From NCBI GenBank assembly GCA_018374355.1, contig JAHAFI010000004.1, forward strand, positions 62,001 to 126,000: a stretch of 64,000 nt of DNA, read 5' to 3'. This document shows, in pieces, positions 33,149-43,171 of the stretch. The stretch comes from Clostridiales bacterium (GTDB taxonomy: Bacteria; Bacillota; Clostridia; Lachnospirales; Lachnospiraceae). The position numbers and the translations under genes were made by a program. The first letter of the stretch is position 1. The number at the start of each line of letters is the position of its first letter. The notes below the pieces were generated by a model, which saw only the letters and a program-made list of their open reading frames with translations, ran no database searches and was not told where the DNA came from.

Positions 33149-34426
33149 ATGAAAAGATTAATACAGATGCAGGTGAAACACCAATATTCTCTGGTACAGG
33201 CATTGTACTGGATGACTTCCTGTGCGCTGGCCGGATATGCGGCGGTATATCTTCAGTACAGGGGGCTGTCGAATACGCTGATTGGAGTTGTGATGGGAGG
33301 CGCGGCCTTTCTGTCTATGGCAGTACAGCCGCTGGTGGCACAGATGGCGGAAAATGTTCCGTTTTTATCGGTAAAGAAAGTAATCCAGCTATTGATTGTG
33401 CTGATGGCGGGGCTTTTTTTTGTGCTGACGGTGATTCCGGTTCCGGCTGTAGGGGTTATGGTTATCTATACGGTCATGAATACACTGAACTGCTGTATGG
33501 CACCGCTTTTGAGCGCTATGGGAATGGAATTTATCAACCGGGGCTATTATCTGAACTTCGGGCTTTCCAGAGGCATGGGTTCTATCTTTTACGCAGTGTG
33601 CGCTGCAATACTGGGATTTGTGATCGAGCGGTTCCTGCCGGGAGTGCTGGGATATATTTATGTTGTATTTGCGGCTCTGCTCCTGCTGGTCGTTTCTGCC
33701 ATGAAAGATCTGGGAAATGAAAAGAGAACGGTAAAACAGTACGTTCATGAGGAACAGGGAGAGAACATCTGGAAAACGGTGATAAAGGATCGTGTGTTTT
33801 TGAGCCTGATGATCGGTTTCTGCCTTGCAAATATGTGCAATTCGGCGATTGGAACCTATACGGTAAATATTGTAAAAAACTTAGGAGGAACGGATTCCAT
33901 TCTGGGAATTGCCAACTTTGTAGCCGCTGCCAGCGAAATGCCGGTTATGCTCCTTTTTGGCATATTGATGAAGAAATTTAACTGCATCCGTCTCTTAAAA
34001 ATCAGCGCTTTGTTTTTTGTAATAAAACCGCTGATGCTTCTGATGGCAGGTAATCTGCCGCTGGCATTTGTGGGATTGGGGCTTCAGGGACCGTCTTTCG
34101 GTCTGTTTACCCCGGCGGCAGTTTATTTTGTAAACAGCACGATTGCGCCGGAAAAACGGGTAAAGGGACAGGCGGTTTTCAGTATGATGACTTCCGGGGC
34201 GGCTACCTGCGGCGGAAATCTGCTGGGAGGATGGCTGCAGGATGCATTTGGACTGCAGAGGATGCTGCTGATCTGCGCAGCCATGGCGGTGGCAGGGCTT
34301 CTGATCGTGCTTCCGCTAAAGGAGAATGCAGGGGAACGGATGCCCCTCAGGTACCGGATACGCAGATGGCTGTTTCATAAAGTAGTCAAAAACCCCGCTG
34401 CAAACAATGGGACATCAGATTTGTAA
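33149..34426 (+). CDS. MFS transporter (LacY/PPP-like), probable sugar importer
   Basis: 425 aa with about twelve predicted membrane helices. The N-terminal half contains LVQALYWMTSCALAGYAAVY and MGGAAFLSMAVQPLVAQMAE, a pattern of the LacY/nucleoside-proton-symporter-like branch of the major facilitator superfamily. It precedes a GH3 glycosidase by 122 bp in the same direction and a DeoR regulator is divergent, so import of a di- or oligosaccharide glycoside is likely. The last codons lie in sequence similar to a repeat found again at 54939 (AAAAACCCCGCTG), suggesting the C-terminus was reshaped by a dispersed element. Confidence 0.85.
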   Translation: MKRLIQMQVKHQYSLVQALYWMTSCALAGYAAVYLQYRGLSNTLIGVVMGGAAFLSMAVQPLVAQMAENVPFLSVKKVIQLLIVLMAGLFFVLTVIPVPAVGVMVIYTVMNTLNCCMAPLLSAMGMEFINRGYYLNFGLSRGMGSIFYAVCAAILGFVIERFLPGVLGYIYVVFAALLLLVVSAMKDLGNEKRTVKQYVHEEQGENIWKTVIKDRVFLSLMIGFCLANMCNSAIGTYTVNIVKNLGGTDSILGIANFVAAASEMPVMLLFGILMKKFNCIRLLKISALFFVIKPLMLLMAGNLPLAFVGLGLQGPSFGLFTPAAVYFVNSTIAPEKRVKGQAVFSMMTSGAATCGGNLLGGWLQDAFGLQRMLLICAAMAVAGLLIVLPLKENAGERMPLRYRIRRWLFHKVVKNPAANNGTSDL

Positions 34427-34480
34427 CGCTGCAGAGCAGAGGGGTATTTGACCCTCGCAGCAGTCGCCAAATGGATATGC

Positions 34481-34517
34481 AAGCATATCCGCATGGCTCG
34501 TTGCCTGCGGGAATAAA
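34481..34517. repeat. Dispersed intergenic repeat, copy 1
   Basis: AAGCATATCCGCATGGCTCG followed by TTGCCTGCGGGAATAAA. A second copy lies at 54952-54988 with three mismatches over 37 bp. Both are preceded by AAAAACCCCGCTG (about 34388 and 54939), whose CCCGC can pair with GCGGG, giving a hairpin. Confidence 0.6.
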
Positions 34518-34548
34518 GAAAAATGGATTTTAGCATGGGGGTAACAAG

Positions 34549-36660
34549 ATGAGAGAAAGAGAACAGGCAAGAAAAAGAGCAGAAGAACTGGTTGGGAAAA
34601 TGACTTTAGAGGAACGTGCATCCCAGCTCCGCTACGATGCACCGGCGATTCCAAGATTGGGTGTTCCGGCGTATAACTGGTGGAATGAGGCGCTTCACGG
34701 GGTTGCAAGAGCGGGCACAGCTACCAGCTTTCCGCAGGCGATCGGTATGGCGGCCTCTTTTGATACGGAGCTTTTGGAACAGGTGGGAGAAGTCATTGCC
34801 CGGGAGGGCAGAGCGAAATATAACGCTTACAGCGCCCACGGAGACAGGGATATATATAAGGGACTTACCTTCTGGTCGCCCAATGTAAATATTTTCAGAG
34901 ATCCCAGATGGGGAAGAGGACATGAAACCTATGGGGAAGATCCTTATCTTACCGGGGCTTTGGGTGTGGCGTTTATCAAAGGAATACAGGGAGACGGAGA
35001 GATTATGAAAGCGGCAGCCTGTGCAAAGCATTTTGCGGTTCACAGCGGACCGGAGGACCTGCGTCACGAATTTGACGCGGAGGTGTCGGAAAAGGATCTG
35101 TGGGAAACGTATCTTCCGGCCTTTGAAGCCTGTGTGAAGGAAGGTGAGGTAGAGGCGGTAATGGGCGCTTATAACCGGACCAACGGCGAACCCTGCTGCG
35201 GTCACAGTGTGCTGATGGAGGACATTCTCCGGGGCAAATGGGGCTTTCAGGGGCATTATGTATCTGACTGCTGGGCGATCAGTGACTTCCACACCGGACA
35301 TATGATAACGGATACTGCGTGGGAATCGGCGGCTCTTGCATTGAAAAAGGGCTGTGACGTAAACTGTGGAAATACGTATCTGCATATATTGAAAGCCTAT
35401 CAATTGGGACTTGTGACGGAGGAGGAAATTACCCGGGCGGCAGTGAGACTGTTTACCACCCGTTTCCTTCTGGGATTATTTGATGAGACGGAGTATGATA
35501 AGATTTCTTATGAGGAGGTAGAATGCAGAAAACACCGGGAAATGGCGCAAAAAGCGGCTTGTGAGGGTATGGTTCTTCTGAAAAATAACGGCATTCTTCC
35601 GATAGACAGAAATAAAGTGAAAACAATCGGTGTGATTGGGCCGAATGCGGACAGCCGCCGGGCGATGATCGGCAATTATTACGGTACCTCCTCCCATTAC
35701 AAAACCGTACTGGAAGGAATTCAGGATGAAGCCGGAGAGGAGATCCGGGTTCTGTATGCGGAAGGCTGCCATCTGTACAAAGAGAAGGCAGATCATCTGG
35801 CAGCAAGACAGGACAGGCTTTCGGAGGCTCTGATCGTGGCTGAAAACAGCGATCTGGTAATCCTCTGCGTGGGATTGGATGAGACGCTGGAAGGTGAAGA
35901 ATGCGATCAGGGAAATGGAGTGGGAAGCGGTGACAAGGCAGATCTTTTACTGCCTGCGGTTCAGCGTGAGCTTCTGGATGCGCTGCTGGAGCAGGAAACT
36001 CCGGTGGTGGTATGTTTGATGACGGGAAGTGCTATTGATATCAGTCCGGCTGAGGAAAAAGCGGCAGCGGTTCTTCAGGTATGGTATCCCGGTGCGGAAG
36101 GTGGAAAAAGCGCTGCACAGGTATTGTTTGGTAAAGTGTCACCTTCAGGAAAGCTTCCTGTTACTTTTTACTACAATGAAGATTTGGATTTCATGCCGGA
36201 ATTTACCGATTATTCCATGAAGGGAAGAACTTATCGGTATCTGGACAGAAAACCCCTGTATCCTTTCGGCTATGGGCTGACCTACGGGGATGTTCAGGTG
36301 GAAGAAGTGGAAGCGGTCATGGCAGATGACGGGAAAGAGCTGCTCCTTCGGGTAAAGGTAAAAAATGAAGGCGACAGGGAAACTGGCGATGTGGTAGAGG
36401 TTTACGTGAAGGATCTGGATTCCGCCTGTGGGGTGAAGAATTTCAGTCTGTGCGGTTTTTGCAGAACAGAGCTTAAAGCAGGGGAGGAGAAGGATCTTGA
36501 GATCCGGGTTCCGGAATCTGCATTTACCATCGTGGATGAACAGGGAAAACGTTATCGTGACGGAAACCGATTCCGGTTATATGTGGGAACCAGCCAGCCG
36601 GATGAGAGAAGCTTTGAATTGACAGGGGAAGGACCTGTGGAAGTGGATATTGAGTTTTAA
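34549..36660 (+). CDS. Glycoside hydrolase family 3 (beta-glucosidase/xylosidase)
   Basis: 703 aa, no signal peptide, so it acts on imported substrate. The GH3 (alpha/beta)8 domain includes NWWNEALHGVAR, FWSPNVNIFRDPRWGRGHETYGEDP, AACAKHFAVHSGPE and the nucleophile motif GHYVSDCWAI (Asp about residue 240). The alpha/beta sandwich domain has GMVLLKNNGILPI and GVIGPNADSR. A C-terminal fibronectin-III-like domain ends the protein. The KHFAVHSGP and NWWNEALHG patterns are closest to xylosidase/glucosidase members that accept xylo- or gluco-oligosaccharides; exact substrate is not determinable. It follows the MFS importer. Confidence 0.95.
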   Translation: MREREQARKRAEELVGKMTLEERASQLRYDAPAIPRLGVPAYNWWNEALHGVARAGTATSFPQAIGMAASFDTELLEQVGEVIAREGRAKYNAYSAHGDRDIYKGLTFWSPNVNIFRDPRWGRGHETYGEDPYLTGALGVAFIKGIQGDGEIMKAAACAKHFAVHSGPEDLRHEFDAEVSEKDLWETYLPAFEACVKEGEVEAVMGAYNRTNGEPCCGHSVLMEDILRGKWGFQGHYVSDCWAISDFHTGHMITDTAWESAALALKKGCDVNCGNTYLHILKAYQLGLVTEEEITRAAVRLFTTRFLLGLFDETEYDKISYEEVECRKHREMAQKAACEGMVLLKNNGILPIDRNKVKTIGVIGPNADSRRAMIGNYYGTSSHYKTVLEGIQDEAGEEIRVLYAEGCHLYKEKADHLAARQDRLSEALIVAENSDLVILCVGLDETLEGEECDQGNGVGSGDKADLLLPAVQRELLDALLEQETPVVVCLMTGSAIDISPAEEKAAAVLQVWYPGAEGGKSAAQVLFGKVSPSGKLPVTFYYNEDLDFMPEFTDYSMKGRTYRYLDRKPLYPFGYGLTYGDVQVEEVEAVMADDGKELLLRVKVKNEGDRETGDVVEVYVKDLDSACGVKNFSLCGFCRTELKAGEEKDLEIRVPESAFTIVDEQGKRYRDGNRFRLYVGTSQPDERSFELTGEGPVEVDIEF

Positions 36661-36661
36661 G

Positions 36662-36709
36662 AAAAACAGTGGAAAAACCTTGAGGATGGGTTTTTTCACT
36701 GTTTTTTTG
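36662..36709. terminator. Bidirectional terminator between GH3 and lactonase genes
   Basis: ACAGTGGAAAAACC and GGTTTTTTCACTGT form a stem flanked by A- and T-tracts between convergent genes. Confidence 0.8.
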
Positions 36710-36711
36710 CC

Positions 36712-37695
36712 TTACACTGTCTCCACAACAAAACTCGCCCCCGGCTGAACAACCCGATGGAAAGCCTCAGCAGAAAGCGTCCCTGTCTCCGAATCCCGTT
36801 CCACAAACACAACTTCCCCGCTGTTCTGGTTGGCGATTCCCAGACATCTGTCCTGATCCAGCAGTGCAATATGTCTTGGCCAGTCTCCCAGACAGGAAAA
36901 ACGGTCAGCGAAGGAAGGCATTCCGTTTTCGTCCAGAAGGAAGTGGGCGATAGTATTTTCGCCCCGGTTGGCGGCGTACAGGTGGCAAAAATCTTTTGTG
37001 ACAGCCAGAGAGGATCCCCAGCTTGTCCCGGAAAAACCGGGATCCAGAAGGGGAAGAGCGGAAATCAGCCGCATTTCTTTGGGGTTGCTGTAATCAATGG
37101 TCAGAAGCTGGCTGGAATATTCGGTCACACAGTAGAGCAGATTTTTCTCCCTGTTGGCAAAGATATGCCGGGGTCCGGTACCGGAAGGAAGGTGCAGACG
37201 GGAATACTCTGCCGGGATTCCGTTTTCCAGACGGTAACAGAAAATCAGATCCAGTTCAATATTTACCACATAAATCATAGGATCAAGAATCAATGCGCAG
37301 TGGACCCGGGAGGTGCGTCCGGTTCCGTCGGACTGATACTCCTGATATAAAACCTCTCCAAAAGTTCCGTCCGGCTGATAGGAAACAGTGAAAAAAAGTC
37401 CGTTCCCCCAGCAGGAGCAGGCCAGAAAATGCTGCCGGGGATGAACGTCCAGATGGCACAGGCAGGTGCCTTCCAGACGAATGGTATCCTTTTCTTGGTA
37501 AGAGTCCCCGTCCTTTTGGAAAGAAGTCACGGTGCAGTGATCGTCAAATTCACCAACGGCGAACAATAGACCGTCGGATTCGCACAGATAAGAAGGGTTG
37601 GTGATGGACGAAGTCCAGAGAGGATGCGGGGGACAGTGCCGGGCAATCGTGGGCTGGGAACCGGTTCCGTAGCCGGATGTTAAATAATTCATCAT
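36712..37695 (-). CDS. Beta-propeller lactonase (6-phosphogluconolactonase-like)
   Basis: 327 aa, seven-bladed propeller of the lactonase family (PF10282 type). NPSYL, CHLDVHPRQHFLACSCWGNG, HCALILDPMIYVVNIELD, PSGTGPRHIFANREKN, LYAANRGENTIAHF, DWPRHIALL and GIANQNSGEVVFVERD are the recurring blade motifs with conserved histidines and arginines. Family members hydrolyse 6-phosphogluconolactone or other sugar lactones. GGAGG precedes the ATG pair. Its convergent position to the GH3 operon hints at sugar use but does not prove a shared pathway. Confidence 0.9.
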   Translation of the reverse strand: MMNYLTSGYGTGSQPTIARHCPPHPLWTSSITNPSYLCESDGLLFAVGEFDDHCTVTSFQKDGDSYQEKDTIRLEGTCLCHLDVHPRQHFLACSCWGNGLFFTVSYQPDGTFGEVLYQEYQSDGTGRTSRVHCALILDPMIYVVNIELDLIFCYRLENGIPAEYSRLHLPSGTGPRHIFANREKNLLYCVTEYSSQLLTIDYSNPKEMRLISALPLLDPGFSGTSWGSSLAVTKDFCHLYAANRGENTIAHFLLDENGMPSFADRFSCLGDWPRHIALLDQDRCLGIANQNSGEVVFVERDSETGTLSAEAFHRVVQPGASFVVETV

Positions 37696-38230
37696 AAGTA
37701 CCTCCTATAGTGATAACATACACCGGGACAAAGAGTATCTTGTCCACGGCTCCAATAGTATACTGTGTCAAAATATATTAAGCACATTATAAATCATAGT
37801 TGCAAAAAAAGCCAGAAAATAAGGCTTGCAGGTTTCTGTTGAGCCTTCTGTGAAAAACTATGCAACTTATGGATTTTTATACTTGATTTTTTATGAATTA
37901 TGAGGTAAAATACAAATGCATCGAAAGTAAAATTGCACAAAGACATAGGTAGTGGCAACACAAATAAGCTGTTTATAAAAGACATGAGGAACAGCAAATT
38001 GTGCAAAATATACATAAAAGAAAGTTGTAGAATCCTGTCGATAAAGAAAAAAGATATCGTTTGTGGGAATTATAACTAAAAGTACATTTCGGACGGAAAA
38101 ACCGGAGTTTTTTTGCGTGAATATGGATTTTCTTTTGTGTTCGTTCCAAAGGCGCCTGCAGAATGTTCTGAACAAACGGAACGGTCAAAAAGAAAATTTA
38201 TATAAGAAACAAATCTAAGGAGGGAAAGTA
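37696..38230. other. Intergenic control region, no gene seen
   Basis: 535 bp between the divergent lactonase and ABC transporter genes. It is AT-rich. TTGCAC near 37934 and GTGCAA near 38000 form a distant inverted repeat, which may be an operator. No convincing open reading frame, RNA gene or riboswitch is visible. The long leader before the transporter ends in AAGGAGGGAAAGTA, a strong ribosome site. Confidence 0.5.
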
Positions 38231-40231
38231 ATGCGAAAGAAATTAGTTGCAATGTTATTGGCGACAACACTTGTTGCAAGCGCTCTTGCTGGCTGCGGCG
38301 GCGGTGGTGACGATTCTAAAGCGGATTCTTCATCCGGCACAACCACCGAAGATTCTTCTGGTGAAGATGCAGACAGTTCCGGCAGCGGAAGTGCAGCGGC
38401 AGGTATCCAGACGGAGGTTGGAACAGATCGTTCCGAGACACTGATTGTTGAGTGTCAGAACTCTACTGATACACCGGGTCAGTTTAACTCTTACATGACC
38501 GGTACAGCAATGGGATTTGGTATTCATCAGATGATGAGTGCTCATCTGTGGGAGATGGATACTGCAAAAGGTGAGCAGTACGGTGAAATTGCAGATGGTT
38601 TGCCAACATCCAATGAAGATTTTACAGAATGGACTGTAAAAGTTCGTCAGGGTATCAAATGGTCTGACGGAGAAGATTTAACAGCAGATGACGTTGTTTT
38701 CACATTTAACATGATTATGGAAAACGACAAGATCAATGCAAACGCAGCAACAAACCTGTACATCGACTCTGTTGAAAAAGTTGATGATTACACTGTTTTA
38801 TTCAAAATGAAAGAGCCGTTCCCACGTTTCGTACAGAGATATGGTATCACTGTTTGGGGAACAGACTATCGTATCGTTCCGGAACACATCTACTCTCAGC
38901 AGTCAGATGTAACTACATTTAAAGATGAAGCTCCTGTTGTTGCAGGTCCTTACACCGTAAAAGATTACGATGATCTTGGAATGTGGGTTCTGTATGAACT
39001 GCGTGAAGACTGGCAGGAAAGTACTCTGGGTGTAGTAGGACCTACTCAGTACGAATATGCAGAAGGTGCTACTCCTCCGAAATACGTTTGGTTCCGTACA
39101 TTTGCGGATTCCACAACAAAACAGATGGCAATGATGAACAACGAAATCGACCTGCTTTGTGAAGTCACACTGGAAGAGCTGGAAACAATGAAAGCTTCCA
39201 ATGACAAGATCAACTGCTGGTACAGTGATTTCCCATATGCAAACCCGGATGACCCGGGAGCAAAGGGTATCGTATTCTCACACGGTAAAGGCGCACCGTA
39301 TGACAATGCAGATTTCCGTTGGGCTGTCTGCCTTGCTCTGGATATTGACCAGATTTCCATGAATACGTTCTCTGGTGCTGGACGTGCGGCACCGATTCCG
39401 CTGATGAACAATACACAGTTCCTGCAGGAAACTTATACAATCCCGATGCAGGAATGGCTGGAAAACTTCGAGCTGGATCTGGGAGATGGAACAACAATCA
39501 AACCTTATGATACCGGTTATGCAAAACGTATGGCTGAAAGCTTAGGAATTGAAGGAACAGACGAAGAACTGATTACAATGTTTGGTGCAGGCTGGTGGAA
39601 ACACGATGAAGAAGCTGCAGCAAAACTCCTTGAAAAAGCTGGATTTGAAAAAGTAGATGGCGTTTGGAACTATGAAGGTAAACCTTTCACATTCGAAATG
39701 AGCTATCTGGCTGACGCTGAATTCCAGGCAGCACGTTCCGTACAGGCTGCTTACAATCAGCTTACAGAATTTGGATTCAATTGTACAATCGCATCTAAAT
39801 CCTCTGCAACATGGGATGTAGATGGTGGACAGGGTAAATTTGATATTGCCGGTTACTGGCCTTCAGGCGGTATTCTGAAAGATATGTATTCTGCACTCAG
39901 CGGATTTGATGCTGAACTGATCAAACCGGTTGGCGAAACTGGTTCAGGACAGGGTATCCGTTGGAACAACGAACGTGTAACAGAAATCCTGCATGAGCTG
40001 GCTAATACAGATCCGGAAGATGAGAAATCCTATCAGTTACATCAGGAATTCTTCCAGGAATGTGTAAAAGATATGCCTGTAATCAACTTCCTCTCTGGTA
40101 CAAAGTTCGTTCCGACCAACTCAACTTACTGGGAAGGCTATCCGAATGCGGAAAACCCATATAATGGTCCATGGTGGTGGTGGAGCTGCTTCAAATACAT
40201 GCTTCCGAACATCACACCTACACAGGGATAA
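38231..40231 (+). CDS. ABC transporter solute-binding lipoprotein (family 5)
   Basis: 666 aa. An N-terminal lipoprotein signal peptide ends in the lipobox LAGC (Cys about 22), followed by a Gly/Ser/Asp-rich tether of about 45 residues. The mature domain has SBP_bac_5 landmarks: EWTVKVRQGIKWSDGEDLTADDVVFTF, YTVLFKMKEPFPRFV, and later DFRWAVCLALDIDQI. Substrates of this family are peptides or oligosaccharides. It is the first gene of a five-gene transporter operon. Close to iolB and glycosidase loci, a sugar or sugar-acid oligomer is possible. The protein is attached to the outer face of the membrane. Confidence 0.94.
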   Translation: MRKKLVAMLLATTLVASALAGCGGGGDDSKADSSSGTTTEDSSGEDADSSGSGSAAAGIQTEVGTDRSETLIVECQNSTDTPGQFNSYMTGTAMGFGIHQMMSAHLWEMDTAKGEQYGEIADGLPTSNEDFTEWTVKVRQGIKWSDGEDLTADDVVFTFNMIMENDKINANAATNLYIDSVEKVDDYTVLFKMKEPFPRFVQRYGITVWGTDYRIVPEHIYSQQSDVTTFKDEAPVVAGPYTVKDYDDLGMWVLYELREDWQESTLGVVGPTQYEYAEGATPPKYVWFRTFADSTTKQMAMMNNEIDLLCEVTLEELETMKASNDKINCWYSDFPYANPDDPGAKGIVFSHGKGAPYDNADFRWAVCLALDIDQISMNTFSGAGRAAPIPLMNNTQFLQETYTIPMQEWLENFELDLGDGTTIKPYDTGYAKRMAESLGIEGTDEELITMFGAGWWKHDEEAAAKLLEKAGFEKVDGVWNYEGKPFTFEMSYLADAEFQAARSVQAAYNQLTEFGFNCTIASKSSATWDVDGGQGKFDIAGYWPSGGILKDMYSALSGFDAELIKPVGETGSGQGIRWNNERVTEILHELANTDPEDEKSYQLHQEFFQECVKDMPVINFLSGTKFVPTNSTYWEGYPNAENPYNGPWWWWSCFKYMLPNITPTQG

Positions 40232-40338
40232 GCAATAATATAGCTTTTGGAACATGATTTATCAGAAGAGGCGGGTCGTAAGGTCGTTTACTTACGGCCT
40301 GCCTCTTATCTTTAAGAAATAGTAAAGGAGTGCTGTGT

Positions 40339-41337
40339 ATGAAATTTAGAAAATTTTTTCTGCAGCGTGTACTCGCGTGGGCACTGACGATCTGGATTGG
40401 TGTTACCTTTATCTTTTTTATCCCGCGTATGTTTCCGTCTGATCCTGTTGAGAACATGATTGCACAGATACAGTCACGTTCCGGTAACATGGATCCGGCT
40501 GAGATGGAAGCGCTTCGTCAGCAGCTTCGTGTACAGTTCGGTCTTGAAGGATCGCTGCTGGAACAGTATGGGTCTTTTTTGAAAAACGGCCTGCTTCGTT
40601 TTGATTTTGGTCCGTCTCTGATGAGTTATCCGGAACCTGTAGGTAACATTATCGGACGGTATCTTCCATATACTTTGATTTTGTCACTGACGTCCACGTT
40701 CATTGCATGGGTGGTCGGTAACCTGATAGGTCTGCTGGCAGGATTCCGAAAAAATAAGACATCGTCGAAGATATTAGAGGGCATCGCCATCTTTATCTAC
40801 CCGATTCCATACTTCTTGGTAGCCTTGGTGCTGCAGATCGTTTTTGCGTACATACTGAAATGGTTCCCGCTTCAGGCTGTTATCAAGACAGCAGGCGGTT
40901 TTGGTCCATGGTTTAGTTCTCTTATGAAAGCATCCGTACTTCCGGGAATTTCCCTGCTTCTTCTTGGAACAGGTTGGTGGATCATCTCCATGAAATCTCT
41001 GGCAAGTACCACAGCGGAAGAGGATTACGTTCGTTACGCTCGTTTCCGCGGACTTTCCGAGTTTGCCATTGGTAAGAATTACGTGCTTCGTAACTCCATC
41101 CTGACACAGATCACAGCTCTTGCTATGAGCTTAGGCGGCGTTTTCGGCGGTTCTATTATGACAGAAATCATTTTCGGATATCCCGGTGTGGGAACATTGA
41201 TTCAGGGTGCGATCCTTCAGTCGGATTATAATATGATCCTTGGATGTATTACGATTTCGATTGTAGCGATTTCCACAGCAACATTGATTGTTGACCTGAT
41301 CTATCCGTTTATTGATCCGCGAATCCGGTACGGCTGA
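40339..41337 (+). CDS. ABC transporter permease, DppB/OppB-like
   Basis: 332 aa, six predicted membrane helices. The N-terminal FLQRVLAWALTIWIGVTFIFF is the usual first helix of this subunit, LRVQFGLEGSLLEQYGSFLK follows, and the cytoplasmic coupling loop carries EEDYVRYARFRGLSEF. The ATG at 40339 is preferred over a GTG at 40330 that lies within the AAAGGAG ribosome site. It follows the binding protein by about 107 bp. Confidence 0.93.
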   Translation: MKFRKFFLQRVLAWALTIWIGVTFIFFIPRMFPSDPVENMIAQIQSRSGNMDPAEMEALRQQLRVQFGLEGSLLEQYGSFLKNGLLRFDFGPSLMSYPEPVGNIIGRYLPYTLILSLTSTFIAWVVGNLIGLLAGFRKNKTSSKILEGIAIFIYPIPYFLVALVLQIVFAYILKWFPLQAVIKTAGGFGPWFSSLMKASVLPGISLLLLGTGWWIISMKSLASTTAEEDYVRYARFRGLSEFAIGKNYVLRNSILTQITALAMSLGGVFGGSIMTEIIFGYPGVGTLIQGAILQSDYNMILGCITISIVAISTATLIVDLIYPFIDPRIRYG

Positions 41338-41355
41338 TAAGAGGGAGGGATAGAT

Positions 41356-42192
41356 ATGAAAAAATTTTGGAAAGCGGCAAATTTCCGCCTGAAAGCTGGG
41401 TTAATCATTACCTGCTTTTTCATGATTATTGGATTTGTTGTATATTTTATTCCACATCAGGATCCGTTCACATTTAATACATATCCCAACAATTTGGGAG
41501 CATCCGGAGACCACTGGCTGGGTACTACCAGCATGGGACAGGATGTTTTATGGCTGCTGATTGAGGCGATTCACAATTCACTGCTGATTGGTCTCATTGT
41601 TGCTACCATCGGTACTGTTGTGGGTGTTCTGGTTGGTCTGCTTGCAGGTTTTGCAGGCGGCGCATTGGATCGTGTACTTATGGTTATTACCGATACTTTC
41701 GTAGTAATTCCGTCTCTGCCGATCCTGATCATGATGACCTCCCTGATGAAGGGCGGTTCTACCATTATTGTCATGGCTCTTGTACTTGCACTGTTTGCAT
41801 GGGCATGGCCGAGCCGTCAGATTCGTTCTATGGCGCTGACAATCAAAGAACGTGACTTTATTCACACAGCCCGTTTCTCGGGTGAAAGTACCATGCAGAT
41901 TGTTGTGACAGAAATTCTTCCGTTCGCACTTTCATGGTCTCTTTCTAACTTTATGAACGCTACTCTTTCTGCAATCGGTTCTGAATCCAGTTTGGCCGTG
42001 CTTGGATTGTCTCCGGGTAACCTGGTTTCTCTGGGTAACATGATTCAGTGGGCAAGAGGCTACAATGCCGTTCTTGCAAAGAGATGGCTCTGGATCGGTT
42101 CTCCGATCGTTGCAACCGTTATTTTGTTTGTTGGCCTGTTCATGCTGATTACAGGCTACAATGATTATCAGGCTAAGAAGAGAGGCAGGTGA
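41356..42192 (+). CDS. ABC transporter permease, DppC/OppC-like
   Basis: 278 aa, six helices. It has the typical DHWLGTTSMGQDVLWLLIEA after the first helix, and the coupling loop IKERDFIHTARFSGESTMQI. GAGGGAGGG precedes the ATG. It pairs with the 40339 permease to form the channel. Confidence 0.93.
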   Translation: MKKFWKAANFRLKAGLIITCFFMIIGFVVYFIPHQDPFTFNTYPNNLGASGDHWLGTTSMGQDVLWLLIEAIHNSLLIGLIVATIGTVVGVLVGLLAGFAGGALDRVLMVITDTFVVIPSLPILIMMTSLMKGGSTIIVMALVLALFAWAWPSRQIRSMALTIKERDFIHTARFSGESTMQIVVTEILPFALSWSLSNFMNATLSAIGSESSLAVLGLSPGNLVSLGNMIQWARGYNAVLAKRWLWIGSPIVATVILFVGLFMLITGYNDYQAKKRGR

Positions 42193-42198
42193 TAGAAT

Positions 42199-43167
42199 AT
42201 GCTGAAAATCGAGAATTTATCTACCTCGTATAAAACCATAGATGGTGATGTTCATGTGCTCAATGACATTAACTTTGAGATTCATGATGATGAGATCTTC
42301 GGCATTGCAGGAGAATCCGGATGCGGAAAAACCACCCTGCTGAATACTCTTTATGATATTATCGAGTACCCACTGGTAATCGATAAAGGGCGTGTGGTTC
42401 TGGAAGGAGAAAAAAATGGACAGAAATACTCCTATGAATCCGGTCAGATCCGCAAAACCTGGTGGAATAATATCGCTTACGTGCCGCAGGCAGCGCAGAG
42501 TGTATTAAACCCCATCGTTCGTTTGAAAACACAGTTTATTGATTCTATTCCTAAGGAAGACAGAAAAAATGAGAAACCGGAACAGACTCTGAAAAGGGTA
42601 GCAGATTATCTGAAAGAGCTGAATCTGTCACCAGATGTACTGGAGTCCTATCCGTTCCAGCTTTCCGGTGGAATGAGACAGAGAGCAATCATCGCTCTTG
42701 CAACCTTTATGTCTCCCAATGTTGTGCTTGCCGATGAGCCGACAACAGCGCTGGACGTAGTTGTTCAGAAAGGTATCCTGATGATGCTGATGCGTCTGCA
42801 GAAGCAGCTCAAAAATACCATGATTATTGTCAGCCACGATATGGGTGTACACTATCAGATTACAGACCGTATGGCGATCATGTATTCCGGAAGTGTAGCA
42901 GAGCTTGGTAAGACAGAAGATATCTTTAATGATCCGATTCATCCGTACACAAAGATGCTGGTAGATGCACTTCCGCGTGTAGGTGAGGATATTCAGCGTG
43001 TGGGTATTGCAGGCCGTCCTCCGGCACTGAAAAATCCGCCGCCGGGATGTCGTTTTGCACCTCGTTGCCCTCATGCAACAGATCGGTGCCGCAGTGAAGT
43101 GCCGAAATTCCGTGAAATCAGACCCGGCCGCTTTGCTGCCTGCCATTTATTGAAGGAGGAGGTGTAG
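42199..43167 (+). CDS. ABC transporter ATPase, DppD/OppD-like
   Basis: 322 aa. Walker A is GESGCGKTTLL (about residue 37), Q-loop VPQAAQSVLNP, signature LSGGMRQRAIIAL, Walker B VVLADEPTTALD, and switch His SHDMGVHYQ. The C-terminal extension has the OppD/F cysteine cluster CRFAPRCPHATDRC, a site that often binds an iron-sulphur cluster in this family. It begins 6 bp after the permease stop. Confidence 0.96.
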   Translation: MLKIENLSTSYKTIDGDVHVLNDINFEIHDDEIFGIAGESGCGKTTLLNTLYDIIEYPLVIDKGRVVLEGEKNGQKYSYESGQIRKTWWNNIAYVPQAAQSVLNPIVRLKTQFIDSIPKEDRKNEKPEQTLKRVADYLKELNLSPDVLESYPFQLSGGMRQRAIIALATFMSPNVVLADEPTTALDVVVQKGILMMLMRLQKQLKNTMIIVSHDMGVHYQITDRMAIMYSGSVAELGKTEDIFNDPIHPYTKMLVDALPRVGEDIQRVGIAGRPPALKNPPPGCRFAPRCPHATDRCRSEVPKFREIRPGRFAACHLLKEEV

Positions 43168-43171
43168 ACGA

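Noticed and set aside
32998..33720. 240-aa frame overlapping the MFS start
   Set aside because: Out of frame with the MFS gene, Gly/Cys-rich and with no membrane or family pattern; a shadow.
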